Shown piece by piece: positions 1 through 9,500 of a DNA stretch of 64,000 bases. Numbering within the stretch: the first letter of the stretch is position 1; every line of letters begins with the position of its first letter. The position numbers were made by a program, and so were the translations under genes. The notes below the pieces were generated by a model. It had not been told where the DNA came from, ran no database searches, and saw only the letters and a program-made list of their open reading frames with translations. Origin of the DNA: JANQSP01 sp965226095 (GTDB lineage Bacteria > Bdellovibrionota > Bdellovibrionia > Bdellovibrionales > UBA1609); assembly GCA_965226095.1 (NCBI GenBank), contig OZ245336.1, positions 1,426,001-1,490,000 of the forward strand, read 5' to 3'.

Positions 1-579
1 ATTGGCATTGTCTACTCCTGAATAAACAACAGCAAACAGATTAGCCAGTTTTACCACTTCTGGTAAAGACCGCACGTCCAAAGAAAAACCAGCGGCAGCT
101 TCATACTTATCCACTTCAACAGCTCCCTCCCAAACGTTTGGAAGGTAAGCAGCCCATAAATCCACACCCACACTTTTTGTACTATAAGTTAAAAGAGCAC
201 CATCAAAAGCATAAGGATATGATTCATAATCATTCATACCAACAGTGGAACCATCTGCAATTTGATAAGGAGCGCGTCCAATACGAAGCATTAACTCATC
301 AGACATTTTCCAATCTCCATAACCATAAAAACGTACTGCATTACCTGCTAGAGATTGTTCACCCCATCGGTAGTTGGTCACCAACCAAAATTTACTTTCA
401 AATGTTTCATTTGGACGAAAAGCACCATTTAATTTAAAACGTTGCACAAATACATCATCCAATGCTCTATCCTGATCATAGATACCTCTTGCCCGATGTT
501 GACCACCAATTTCGACATCCACTGCAAAAGCAGCAGGAACTGCTAAAAAAGCAGTTAGTAAAAATACCAAATTTTTCAT
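1..579 (-). CDS. Outer-membrane beta-barrel (porin-like) protein, C-terminus beyond window
   Basis: Reading the minus strand from ATG at 579, the frame stays open to base 1 (193 codons), so the 3' end lies outside the window. The N-terminus MKNLVFLLTAFLAVPAAFA is a clear Sec signal peptide with an AFA-V cleavage site. The mature part begins VDVEIGGQHRARGIYD and continues with alternating polar and aromatic strands (FRPNETFESKFWLVTNYRWG, ADGSTVGMNDYESYPYAFDG), typical of a porin or alginate-export-like barrel in the outer membrane. A purine-rich AAGAGAGG lies just upstream of the start. The substrate cannot be inferred. The barrel call rests on strand pattern and not on a named family match. 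Confidence 0.75.
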   Translation of the reverse strand, partial: MKNLVFLLTAFLAVPAAFAVDVEIGGQHRARGIYDQDRALDDVFVQRFKLNGAFRPNETFESKFWLVTNYRWGEQSLAGNAVRFYGYGDWKMSDELMLRIGRAPYQIADGSTVGMNDYESYPYAFDGALLTYSTKSVGVDLWAAYLPNVWEGAVEVDKYEAAAGFSLDVRSLPEVVKLANLFAVVYSGVDNAN

Positions 580-937
580 AATAAACCTCTCTTGTTTTAA
601 TCAAACAATTAAAAAAATATTTTATAACTTAGTAATCAATTTTTCTTAAGAGAGTCAACCTCTTTTAAGCGCCCAAAAAACAGTTTTTTCACAGTTTTTT
701 AAGCATTAAACCTTTAATTTCGGCTCTATTTCATAAAAAAGTAAAAATTTTTATATCTCATAGTATAAATAAAAATAAAAAAACCATCAAATAACTGGTT
801 TTACTTAAAAAAATGAGTAAAAAAGGCTCTATTTTACTAAATTATATTCAACAAAACTGGACTTAAAAAAAATTAAACACTTAAAATCTTTAGATCTTCT
901 TGTTGTGTTATCTCTTCCTCATTAATAATATCAAAAA
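580..937. other. AT-rich intergenic region, no gene seen
   Basis: This 358-bp gap separates two divergent genes, the porin-like gene on the minus strand and rnhB on the plus strand. It is very rich in A and T runs. I see no ORF with a ribosome-binding site, no RNA gene and no strong hairpin. Promoters for both flanking genes presumably lie here; the only one I can propose is the rnhB promoter at 903-931. Confidence 0.6.
903..931 (+). promoter_or_regulatory. Possible sigma-70 promoter of rnhB
   Basis: TTGTGT (903-908) and TAATAT (926-931) are separated by 17 nt. Transcription would begin at or within a base or two of the rnhB ATG at 938. No Shine-Dalgarno sequence precedes that ATG, so the message may be leaderless. 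This is a pattern match only. Confidence 0.3.
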
Positions 938-1534
938 ATGGCAAAATACCCGATCATTGATTCAACACAGTTCAAACCTGCACCAGCCATAGGCGTGGAT
1001 GAAGCAGGCAGAGGATGTCTGGCCGGACCTGTTTTTGCAACCGCAGTGGTTTTACAAAATAATGATCCTTACTACGATTCAAAATCTCTCCTTCCAGAAA
1101 AAAGAAAACAATTAGCCAAAAAAATTATTCTGGAATCCATTTATGCCATTGGCACAGCAACAGTTGAAGAAATAGAAGAGTTCAATATTTTACAAGCCAC
1201 TTTCTTGGCTATGAAACGGGCTGTTTTACAGTTACCATTCCACACAGGTCATATTGTAGTGGATGGCTCTTTTACTATACCAAATCTACCAAAAAGATTT
1301 CATCAAACCGCTATTATTAAAGGAGATCAAAGAGTGTTCTGCGTATCAGCGGCCAGTATCCTGGCAAAAGTCAAAAGAGATGAATGGATGTCCTCAAAAG
1401 ATAAAAATTATCCGCAATATGGTTTTTCCAGACATAAAGGTTATGCCACCGCTCAGCATCGACAAGCTATTGTGCAATACGGCCCTTGCTTTCTTCATCG
1501 AAAAACTTTTGCTGGAGTAAAGGAGTTTTTGTAA
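938..1534 (+). CDS. rnhB: Ribonuclease HII
   Basis: RNase HII cleaves RNA in RNA/DNA hybrids and excises single ribonucleotides misincorporated into DNA. At 198 residues it has the usual family length. The N-terminal motif GVDEAGRGCLAGPV carries the catalytic Asp21-Glu22 pair. Further acidic residues sit in IVVDGS (about Asp109) and SILAKVKRDE (about Asp148), as expected for the metal-binding site. It lies 42 bp ahead of yraN, an arrangement common in proteobacteria where rplS, rnhB and yraN cluster. Here rplS faces them on the opposite strand. The start has no clear ribosome-binding site. Confidence 0.97.
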   Translation: MAKYPIIDSTQFKPAPAIGVDEAGRGCLAGPVFATAVVLQNNDPYYDSKSLLPEKRKQLAKKIILESIYAIGTATVEEIEEFNILQATFLAMKRAVLQLPFHTGHIVVDGSFTIPNLPKRFHQTAIIKGDQRVFCVSAASILAKVKRDEWMSSKDKNYPQYGFSRHKGYATAQHRQAIVQYGPCFLHRKTFAGVKEFL

Positions 1535-1576
1535 ATTATTCAATTACAAATAATTGGTACAAAGGACCCTGCTACC

Positions 1577-1900
1577 ATGCAGAATATACGTAAAGGAAAA
1601 AAAGCAGAAGAAACAGCTTTGCATTTCTTTTTAAAGCAGGGCTGGACTCTGGTGGCAAAAAATAAGCAACTGGCTGGAGTGGAAATTGATTTGATACTAA
1701 AGAGTCCAGCTGGTTATTTACTCGTGGAAGTGAAGTCACATAATCAATGGAGAACCGAACACCCTATGAGCTACAAACAAAAAAAACGATTGGAACAAGC
1801 TTTTTCCCTTTTTTGTACAACACAAGAGAAACCAGTTCAAATCAAACTGGCACTTGTCAATTCCAACAATGCTGTAGAAACTTTTGATCTAGATTTTTAA
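1577..1900 (+). CDS. yraN: YraN/UPF0102 family nuclease-fold protein
   Basis: This 107-residue protein matches the UPF0102 family, whose members have an endonuclease-like (Holliday-junction-resolvase-like) fold and an unsettled function. The diagnostic pieces are present: an N-terminal helix with KGKKAEETALHFF, then GWTLVAKN, the acidic EIDLIL strand, and LLVEVKSH, giving the E/D...EVK metal-site pattern. AAAGGA precedes the ATG at 1577 by about ten bases. It follows rnhB on the same strand and is probably cotranscribed. It ends 18 bp from the convergent rplS gene. Confidence 0.9.
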   Translation: MQNIRKGKKAEETALHFFLKQGWTLVAKNKQLAGVEIDLILKSPAGYLLVEVKSHNQWRTEHPMSYKQKKRLEQAFSLFCTTQEKPVQIKLALVNSNNAVETFDLDF

Positions 1901-1918
1901 TAACTGAAAACCAGCTGC

Positions 1919-2263
1919 CTATTTTATCAAAGTTTGTAAACGAGCTGAACGACCTTTTAGTTCGCGAAGATAAAACAAACGGGAACGACGAACCTTGGCT
2001 CTTGAAAGCACTTCCACCTTTTGAACAGCTGGACTGGCCAATGGAAAACTTCTTTCCACACCCACACCGCCAGAAATTTTTCTGACAGTAAAAGAACGGG
2101 TATGCTTTTGACCCTGAATTTTTAAAACCACACCGCTAAAGAGCTGTGTTCTCTCTTTTCCACCTTCGCGGAAACGAACATGCACATTGAGCGTATCCCC
2201 CACTTGAGCGGAAAAATCCATTTTTTTTTGTATTTTAGAAATATAAGAATCTACAATATCCAT
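1919..2263 (-). CDS. rplS: Large ribosomal subunit protein bL19
   Basis: bL19 sits at the interface between the 50S and 30S subunits. The 114-residue sequence matches the family along its length: GDTLNVHVRFREGGKERTQ, then FSGVVLKIQG, FTVRKISGGVGVERSFP, and the basic C-terminal RAKVRRSRLFYLRELKGRSAR. It lies downstream of trmD on the same strand with an 85-bp gap, the conserved trmD-rplS order. The usual upstream partners rpsP and rimM are not in this neighbourhood; an alanine symporter occupies that place. Confidence 0.98.
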   Translation of the reverse strand: MDIVDSYISKIQKKMDFSAQVGDTLNVHVRFREGGKERTQLFSGVVLKIQGQKHTRSFTVRKISGGVGVERSFPLASPAVQKVEVLSRAKVRRSRLFYLRELKGRSARLQTLIK

Positions 2264-2349
2264 AACCGATACCCTATTACATTAAATAAAAAGATAATCT
2301 TCCAATTTTTTAGAAATGTCACCCTGTCTGACGACACCATTCAGAGATA

Positions 2350-3159
2350 TCACTCAGTGGAAATTGGGTCAATAAGGAATTGTAGTTTTTCCGGACTGAG
2401 ACCGCAGGCCTTTAATTCGGCAGGTGAAAGAGCCTGAATGGATTGAATGGCTTCTTTTAAATCCTGTTTGGCACCACTTTTTTTCAATAAATCTGGACGT
2501 TTAAGAGATGTTACCACCAATGATAAGTGGTACTGAAATTTCCTAATATTTTCATGATGACCGGATAATATAACCTTGGGAATTTGATAACCAACAATAT
2601 CACGAGGCTTGGTCCATTGAGGAGGTTCCAATAAATTTTGATTTTCAAAACTTTCTTTTTCAGCAGAATGTTCATTACCCAAAGCTCCTTTTATAAACCT
2701 CACTATGGAATCCAAAATCACCAATGCCGCTGACTCCCCTCCATTTAATACATAATCTCCAATAGAGATCTCTTCATCTACATATTCATTAATAAAGCGC
2801 TGATCCAATCCGGAATAACGACCACAAATCAAAATTCGCTCCTTGGAATCTTGCTCTGCCCAGGAGCGCGCCTGCTTATAATCCCACAGCTTTCCCTGCG
2901 GACTTAAATAATACACCAGACTGTTTTTCAAACTCATAGACTCCATGGTTTTTTTCATAGGTAGATACTGCATCAGCATACCATCTGCTCCTCCAAATGG
3001 ACTGTCATCTATATTTTGATAAGCTCTCTCCGCATAATCTCTGGGGTTGATAAATTGCACTTTTAATAATTTTGATTGAATTGCCTTTCCGAGAATTCCC
3101 TGTCTGAGAGGAGAATCAAAATAAGAAGGGAACAAACTGATGATTTTTATTGTTAACAT
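2350..3159 (-). CDS. trmD: tRNA (guanine-37-N1)-methyltransferase
   Basis: TrmD methylates G37 of tRNAs that read codons starting with C, using S-adenosylmethionine, and so prevents +1 frameshifting. The SPOUT-fold signatures are present: FPSYFDSPLRQGILGKA at the N-terminus, then LSPQGKLW, ILICGRYSGLDQRF, and the knot region EEISIGDYVLNGGESAALV. At 269 residues it is slightly longer than the E. coli enzyme because of its C-terminal tail. The ATG directly abuts the TAA of the symporter gene upstream, which suggests translational coupling in one operon with rplS downstream. Confidence 0.98.
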   Translation of the reverse strand: MLTIKIISLFPSYFDSPLRQGILGKAIQSKLLKVQFINPRDYAERAYQNIDDSPFGGADGMLMQYLPMKKTMESMSLKNSLVYYLSPQGKLWDYKQARSWAEQDSKERILICGRYSGLDQRFINEYVDEEISIGDYVLNGGESAALVILDSIVRFIKGALGNEHSAEKESFENQNLLEPPQWTKPRDIVGYQIPKVILSGHHENIRKFQYHLSLVVTSLKRPDLLKKSGAKQDLKEAIQSIQALSPAELKACGLSPEKLQFLIDPISTE

Positions 3160-4599
3160 TTAATGATTAACGGCTTTTAATTTTTGCTGATAATCTTTTA
3201 AAGCCTGTTTGACCTTACCACTTAATAAAACCACTCCAATTAAATTAGGAATCGCCATACCTAAAATCATCAAATCACCAAACTCCAAAATATTCGTGGA
3301 GCTGGCAATAGAGCCCATAAAAACCACTAACAACAAAAGCAATTTATAAAAGAAAGAAAACCTTTCACCAAACAGAAAAGAAAAACAGCGTTCACCATAA
3401 TAAAACCAGGAAATAATAGTGGAAAAGGCAAACAAAAATACAGAAACACTGAGTATATAGGGAAACCAACTCACCACTTCACTCATAGCCAAAGAAGTTA
3501 AGGCGGCTCCTTGATTCTGACTAATCATTGAAACGTACTCTGGATTATTATAAGCCCCTGTAATAATAATCACCAGAGCCGTCATCGTACACACAACAAC
3601 AGTATCAATAAAAGGCTCCAGTAAAGCCACCACCCCTTCTTCAATGGGGTGATTGACTCTGGCTACGGAGTGGGCAATAGCCGCAGATCCAAGTCCCGCT
3701 TCATTGGAAAAGACCGCTCTTCGCATACCGGTTACCATCACACCCAAAAACCCGCCATAAACAGCTTCCGGTGCAAAAGCTCCTTGAATGATGGCTAAAA
3801 AAGCGCTTGGAATACGATCATAAAAAACAAAAAGAATATAAAGAGCCATTAAAATATACACACCACACATCAATGGCATCACCCGGCTGGCCACTTGAGA
3901 GATTCTTTTAATACCTCCAATAATAACCGCACCCACAATAATGACCATACCTAAACCATAAATCCAATTATAGGTGGCTAAAATCGGAATATTCAGACTA
4001 ATAGCATTGAGAGATTGATTCACCTGAAAAGCCGCACCTCCACCCAGTGAAGCCACGATACACAGGATACAAAATAAAACAGACAGCACTTTACCAAAAA
4101 ACGGATACCCCAAATCGCCTATACCTTTTTGCAGGTACTCCATGGGACCACCCATAAGAGCTCCGTCAGCTCTTTTCTCGCGGTACATAACAGCCAGAGC
4201 ACACTCTGTAAATTTAGTACTCATTCCTAAAAATCCTATAAAGATCATCCAAAAAGTAGCTCCGGGACCGCCTATAGAAACAGCAATCGCCACACCAGCA
4301 ATATTGCCAAGGCCAACCGTGGCACTCAAAGCGGTTGTCAAAGCTTTAAAGTGACTAATTTCGCCTTCTTTTTTGCTGACACCTTTTTCCGGCTTTTCAA
4401 ATACCAATTGCCAGGCTTTTTTGAACAAGCGAATATTTACAAAGTTCATTTTAAAAGTAAAAAAAACAGCACAAATAAATAAGAGAAATACCACTAAGGG
4501 AAAACTGGCTTTGTCTATAAAAAACAAAATATCAAAAAAGAAAAACTTAGCTACAAAACTGTTGATTTGCTCAAACAGAAAATTCACAAATGCTGTCAT
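3160..4599 (-). CDS. Sodium/alanine (glycine) symporter, AGCS family
   Basis: This is a multi-pass inner-membrane protein of the AgcS/AlsT family, which imports alanine or glycine with Na+. The hallmark segment ALTTALSATVGLGNIAGVA is present near the N-terminus, followed by GGPGATFWMIFIGFLG and the later VFSNEAGLGSAAIAHS motif. The reading frame opens 25 codons earlier (4674), but those residues (MCFYICVYEHVSLYL...) do not look like the family. The ATG at 4599 gives a normal 479-residue protein beginning MTAFVNFLFEQ. Its stop touches the trmD start. Substrate preference within the family is not resolved by sequence reading. Confidence 0.92.
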   Translation of the reverse strand: MTAFVNFLFEQINSFVAKFFFFDILFFIDKASFPLVVFLLFICAVFFTFKMNFVNIRLFKKAWQLVFEKPEKGVSKKEGEISHFKALTTALSATVGLGNIAGVAIAVSIGGPGATFWMIFIGFLGMSTKFTECALAVMYREKRADGALMGGPMEYLQKGIGDLGYPFFGKVLSVLFCILCIVASLGGGAAFQVNQSLNAISLNIPILATYNWIYGLGMVIIVGAVIIGGIKRISQVASRVMPLMCGVYILMALYILFVFYDRIPSAFLAIIQGAFAPEAVYGGFLGVMVTGMRRAVFSNEAGLGSAAIAHSVARVNHPIEEGVVALLEPFIDTVVVCTMTALVIIITGAYNNPEYVSMISQNQGAALTSLAMSEVVSWFPYILSVSVFLFAFSTIISWFYYGERCFSFLFGERFSFFYKLLLLLVVFMGSIASSTNILEFGDLMILGMAIPNLIGVVLLSGKVKQALKDYQQKLKAVNH

Positions 4600-4769
4600 C
4601 TCTAATGAAGACCTTTTGAGTAGTGCTGATAAATACAAACTCACATGTTCATACACACAAATGTAAAAACACAATATATCTTTAAACTAAAAAAATAAAT
4701 TTTTAAAGAGAAGTTTAAAATTTACACATAGCACATAACCTATTTCAGTTTCTGTCAAAAGTTGCGCAC

Positions 4770-5231
4770 TTAAGATTTTTTAGACAACAACCAGAAACCC
4801 TGAGCATAATATTGAATCTGACGAAGTAAACTAAAAAGACCGCCCACTCGAGTGGGGGTCAAGTGGTTTTGCAGTTCCAAAGATTCTAAAAAAGAGGGGG
4901 AAGGTTTAGATAAAATCTCTTCCGGCAACAGACCGGAATAATATTTAACCACTAAAGCTACTAAACCTTTTGTGATAAGCGCATCACTGTCCGCTTGGAA
5001 ATGAATTTTTTTCTCTTTATCCTGTGTAGGATGCACCCATACCTGTGACTGACACCCTTTGAGCTGCCATTTTTTTATTTTGTACTTATTGTCCAAAGGT
5101 AACAGGGTGTTACCAAATTGAATAATTTTTTTATATCTATCTTCCCAGGATTTTAAAGATGAAAATTCCTGTAAAATCTCCGACTCACGGGATTTTATAC
5201 GCTCTGATACTTTAAAATATTCTTTATTCAT
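4770..5231 (-). CDS. sufE: SufE-family sulfur acceptor protein
   Basis: SufE accepts persulfide sulfur from the cysteine desulfurase SufS and passes it on for Fe-S cluster assembly in the cytoplasm. The 153-residue protein has the family core: SWEDRYKKIIQFGNTL, then KWQLKGCQSQVWV with the acceptor Cys at residue 60, FQADSDALITKGLVALVV, and the C-terminal LTPTRVGGLFSLL. No sufS or sufBCD is visible nearby, so the gene stands alone here. CsdE is a close relative and cannot be fully excluded. Confidence 0.9.
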   Translation of the reverse strand: MNKEYFKVSERIKSRESEILQEFSSLKSWEDRYKKIIQFGNTLLPLDNKYKIKKWQLKGCQSQVWVHPTQDKEKKIHFQADSDALITKGLVALVVKYYSGLLPEEILSKPSPSFLESLELQNHLTPTRVGGLFSLLRQIQYYAQGFWLLSKKS

Positions 5232-5303
5232 AAAAAAAATTTAGGAAAAAATGTAAAAACTAAGTGAATAGAGACCTTTAATTATTATAACACAGCTTCT
5301 GTG

Positions 5304-5978
5304 TTATTCATTACATACCACTTTTTTACCTTCTTCACAATGATCATCGGGTGTTTCTGAAGTGACTCTGTAATATTTATCTGCCTCAGCATCGTGAATA
5401 ACACAATAAGGTTTTACTTCTGTAGAATCCCCTTGTGTACCACAAACTGCTATTCGCCCCTCTGAACAAGTGGCCAAATTAGAACTCCCCTGGAAAGCTG
5501 AAGTAATCCCTCCAATAAAACCTGGTGTTTTGCAATATATTTTATCAAAGGCAGATTGAAGATCCATAGTCAAATGGATGGGTGCGCTCTTATCTATGAT
5601 TTTTGAGATTTCTTCATATTCTTCAATAACTGCTTGAAACTCAGCTCTGGCTTTCGGATCCATACCTGCCATATGTTCTTCCAGTGCTCCCTTTTGTTTA
5701 TCCTCTTCTTCTTCAATAACTGCTTTAACTCCGGCTTTCGGATCCCTACCTGCCATATGTTCTTCCAGTGCTCCCTTTTGTTTATTCTCTTCTTCTTCAA
5801 TAACTGCTTTAGCTCCGGCTTTCGGATCCATACCTGCCATATGTTCTTCCAGTGCTCCGTTTTGTTTATTCTCTTCCTTTGCCTCTTCCTCTTCCATTTG
5901 ACAGGCAAACAAACTTAGAGAAACAAGAATAATGCTTATGTATTTAAAAATTATATTTTTCATTAACATCTTCCTCAT
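5304..5978 (-). CDS. Putative lipoprotein with three 28-residue acidic repeats and a Cys-rich C-terminal domain
   Basis: Function unknown. The N-terminus has a hydrophobic stretch and a lipobox (SLSLFAC), so export and lipidation are likely. It then carries three tandem copies of a 28-residue unit (84 bp) with the core GALEEHMAGMDPKA flanked by Glu-rich AVIEEEE linkers. The last third has paired cysteines (TCSEGRIAVCGTQG, VKPYCVIHD, HCEEGKKVVC). The same cysteine module occurs in the upstream neighbour, so the two are paralogues. The start ATG at 5978 overlaps the TGA of that gene (ATGA), with AAAGGAG upstream; ATGs at 5969 and 5963 are alternatives. It is probably translated from the same mRNA as the neighbour. 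Confidence 0.75.
   Translation of the reverse strand: MRKMLMKNIIFKYISIILVSLSLFACQMEEEEAKEENKQNGALEEHMAGMDPKAGAKAVIEEEENKQKGALEEHMAGRDPKAGVKAVIEEEEDKQKGALEEHMAGMDPKARAEFQAVIEEYEEISKIIDKSAPIHLTMDLQSAFDKIYCKTPGFIGGITSAFQGSSNLATCSEGRIAVCGTQGDSTEVKPYCVIHDAEADKYYRVTSETPDDHCEEGKKVVCNE
5640..5890 (-). repeat. Three tandem 84-bp coding repeats
   Basis: The sequence TTCGGATC recurs at 5653, 5737 and 5821, exactly 84 bp apart, inside near-identical units. Each unit encodes one 28-residue acidic repeat of the lipoprotein. The unit length is a multiple of three, so gain or loss of units keeps the frame. Confidence 0.9.
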
Positions 5979-6448
5979 AAATCTCCTTTATATTCAAAAC
6001 ATTCTATTTCACCGCCGTCCCCGCCTTTAAAAGGTATGTCTTTACAATAGGGAGAAGCCACCTCAGGTGGAATCATGGTTAGTTCCGCACCTTCTTCTTC
6101 CGAATCACCAATCACACAATAAGGTTTTAGCTCTGATGAAGAATCGACACTCGCTCGCCGACCACAAACCGGTGTGCCTTTATCACAAGTCAAATTCTGT
6201 TTATTATTTAAAGGAATAAACCATAACATATATTGTCTACAGGTAATTCCGATCCTAGGAATTAGTACAATTGTTTCAAGTGGCATTACTGATGTTTGTT
6301 CTTCTATTGATTGTGGAGAATCTTCTGTGTCTGTTTGTTCTTCCTCTCCGGCACCGGCAGATTGATTTCCGGATGATGATTCAGTTTTTGATTCTTCCTG
6401 ACTGCAAGACACTGCCAGAAAAAAAACAACAACTAACAAATATCTCAT
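5975..6448 (-). CDS. Putative lipoprotein with Cys-rich C-terminal domain
   Basis: Function unknown; 157 residues from the chosen start. MRYLLVVVFFLAVSC is a short lipoprotein signal with lipobox LAVSC, followed by an acidic Ser/Glu-rich linker (about residues 16-60). The C-terminal part has TCDKGTPVCGRRAS, LKPYCVIGDSEEE, PYCKD and IECFEY. The spacing TC..G..VCG...(E/L)KPYCVI matches the downstream paralogue. The frame extends to an ATG at 6490 which also has a purine-rich site, but the ATG at 6448 places the lipobox correctly. Its stop overlaps the next start by four bases. Confidence 0.7.
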   Translation of the reverse strand: MRYLLVVVFFLAVSCSQEESKTESSSGNQSAGAGEEEQTDTEDSPQSIEEQTSVMPLETIVLIPRIGITCRQYMLWFIPLNNKQNLTCDKGTPVCGRRASVDSSSELKPYCVIGDSEEEGAELTMIPPEVASPYCKDIPFKGGDGGEIECFEYKGDL

Positions 6449-6540
6449 ATCCACCCTTTGAAGAAATTCAACTGACTTTGCATATATCATAATTTGCTTT
6501 CCTTTAAAAGTAATATCTAAAAACCAACAAATGAAAGAGC

Positions 6541-9500
6541 TTAATCAACAATATCAGTTCTGTTTCTGGTAAAGACTTTTTTACAAGCATTGGCAACCCC
6601 TCTCGACATTAAACCTTTTTCTTCAGCCACATTCATCAATCCTACCCAATATTCTGTCAGTGAGTTTCCCATTCCAAACACTCTGGTAAGACCACGAGAC
6701 CCCCAACTAGTATCAACATTTTGTGCTATTGCAAATAGATATCCCATAGGATTTAATATAAAGTTAGCCGCTATATTAAATTTTATTCTATCTTTAAAAG
6801 ATTCTCTTAACATATATCGAACAACATCTATATGAGAGAGGAGTTTTTTATCTTTCCCCGCCAAATCCAAATCTGCTCTAATAAGACCTCTTGCAGAATA
6901 GTTCTTACTCATTTCAAAAGTATTTTCCAGTTTCATTTGAAAAGCGTCCAAACCAAGTACAATAGCTAAGTAACCACCCCAAAACAACTCCAGATCTACA
7001 CGACCTAAGGTGGCTATATCAATCAAAACAAGAGTAGGTATTGCCGCTTTAAAGTTGGATATAGCTAGTGTCCAAGCAAATTTATTATTAAACCCTATTT
7101 TATTCTGAAAAGGGCGACGAAACCCTTCCAGGTGATACCATTTAAGTCCGGCAAACCTCTTTTCAACATCCTCTTTTGTGGGTACTCTTTCAAAGCCACC
7201 TTGTGCCGACAAACGAGCATCTAATTGTGCTTTGAACCAGGCTGCTCCCAATAATTCAAAAACAGCATTTGCAATAAAAAGGTTCCATATAACATATCTG
7301 GAACCATGAAACCAGGCTTCTTCACTAAAACGTGTCTCATGAATAAGTTGTGTGATACCATGATCCACCCCGGCAAAAATCACAAACAAAGAACCTAACT
7401 CAATTATTTTATCTACAAACATTCTTACAATTTCTGCTTTCACTGTTCTGGTCAAAGCCTCAGGTTGCTCCAGTGTTTGACTACCCACTTCATATCTGCC
7501 TATTGACAAATTTTTAAATGGATTAACTTTTCTTTCACCTCTTAGCTCAGAGTAAGTCTTCCATTTGTTCGAAAACTCTCTGTAAAATTTACCCACGGAC
7601 TTCACAACAGTTTCTTTAAGGTTTAAACGATCGGATACTGTTCTGACTCTCCTTCTTACCTGTTCCAAATCTTCTTCCTCTGAGAAGAAATCAAGGCTTT
7701 CTCCTTTTTGTGCACGCTCCATGACCATCTCTCTGATTTGCCAATCCGACATGTTTTGATCACTGACACCCAATTTTTCTCTTAACAAATCCCTTATGGC
7801 TTCTTTACGTAAAGTTCTTTGGAAAAGTTCCATAAGGAATACAGCCTGTCTGTTAGCACGATCCCATATGTTTCCTTTTTTTAAATTCAGAGACAAGTTG
7901 CCTTTATTTTCGTTCACTTTCAAACCAATACTTTTCAGATAACCTTCATTGAAACTGGATTCCTGAGCCACACCGGATTGCAAAATAATTTCCAGTTCTT
8001 TTCTTACTGATTCATTTATCTTCGGATCCATATACATTTCCAGAGCAAACAAATGAGCCTCTTCTGCAGATGCCCTAATATATTGTTTTTCTATGGCTAC
8101 GATCTGTTGTTCAAAGTTTTCTAAAGCAGAGAGATATTCCGTTCCTGATTTTTTTTCCTGCTGCCTGTCTCTATATGCTCTTAGAGGAGAAGTCATTCCT
8201 CCATTCAATACAGTAGCAACATGTCTTTCGTGATGAATGCGATCAAAATACTTACCAAAAAACCAGGCTCGCAAACTCACTGAGGGACGAGCCAGTAATA
8301 AAGTTCTAGTCTTAAACCACTTATTCCAATACTTAATTAAATAAAAATAAGTCGTGTACCAGTTTCCAAAAGAAGAAAAACTGCTAACCACAGCCTTGGC
8401 AAAGTTATTTATCTGTGTTTGAGATGGTGTTTTTATTTGAGTAACAGCTTTTGCCTGCTCTTGTTCACTCTTGCGGATCCTTCTTAAAGCTCTTCTTAAG
8501 AGAGATCTATTTTGTTTTGCCACGTTTGCATCAAGTAAAGCTTGTTTAACTCGCTGATTCTGCTCTTCGGAAAAATTGGCATCTTCTATATCAGCTCTGT
8601 AATTATTAAAAACAAATTCTCCTCTCCTGTTTTTAGCTGATAGCTCCATTTCTATCTTATCTGCAAATTCTAAGCCTCCTACATCTTTAAATAAATCTGC
8701 AAAATTTCCTTCTTGTAAAACAAAAGTACGAGACCTGCCTCTGGCCCCGGGGTTTGCAGAAGACTTCAATATTAATTCCATTTTTTTCTGCTCTTCCTCT
8801 GTGGATTCCAACACTTCCTGGGAGGATAATAAACTAATGACCTCTGCTCCATTATTAATATGAAAATGCAGTTCAACATTGTTGTTTCTTTTACTATAGT
8901 TATCAATTAACCTGGCCCATGGGTTCTCTGTTTTAAAAACTATTTTTAAAACTCTGTCACCAGGCAGGTGTAGCTCCACTGGCAAGCCTATTTTTCTTAG
9001 TTCGGATCTAATTAAGCCTTCATTAGTATCATTGATGACTTTTTGTTCCCAATCAATAAATCTTCTTCTAAAAGATTTCACTTCATCCTGATGCGCTTGG
9101 GCTCTTTGACCTTTTAAATACTTCACAAGATCTATACTATTCATAGCAATATGTGCTGCCCCAAATAGAAGAAGTAGGATTCCTACGGCAGATCCAAAAG
9201 CATCAGCAACACGCCATTTTTTATCAGGAGAAAAGTAATCAGGAACTGCTGGTACAGAAGAAGCCACCACATTGACAGGCTGAACAACAGTATCAAAAAC
9301 AGCAACCCTGACCCATTCTTTACCAAACGTAAACACCTCATGATAAAACTGCGCCACTTCAGGGCTGGCAATACCCAACAAGCCGGCCACTAAAGCTGTA
9401 GAACCAAAGCGACCCCATCCACTGGCAAACACTTGTCTAAGGCCTTCTGTCAATTTTTGTCTTCGAATGGGAGTGACTCGTTCTAAATCTTCTATCAACT

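Noticed and set aside
138..437. Plus-strand ORF of 99 codons
   Set aside because: It is antisense to the signal-peptide-bearing porin-like gene, with His-rich non-protein-like composition.
4600..4674. Longer start of the alanine symporter
   Set aside because: The extra 25 residues are not family-like, and the ATG at 4599 gives normal length.
5634..5918. Plus-strand and second minus-strand ORFs over the 84-bp repeats
   Set aside because: They exist only because the repeat length is a multiple of three. The lipoprotein frame has the signal peptide and start signals.
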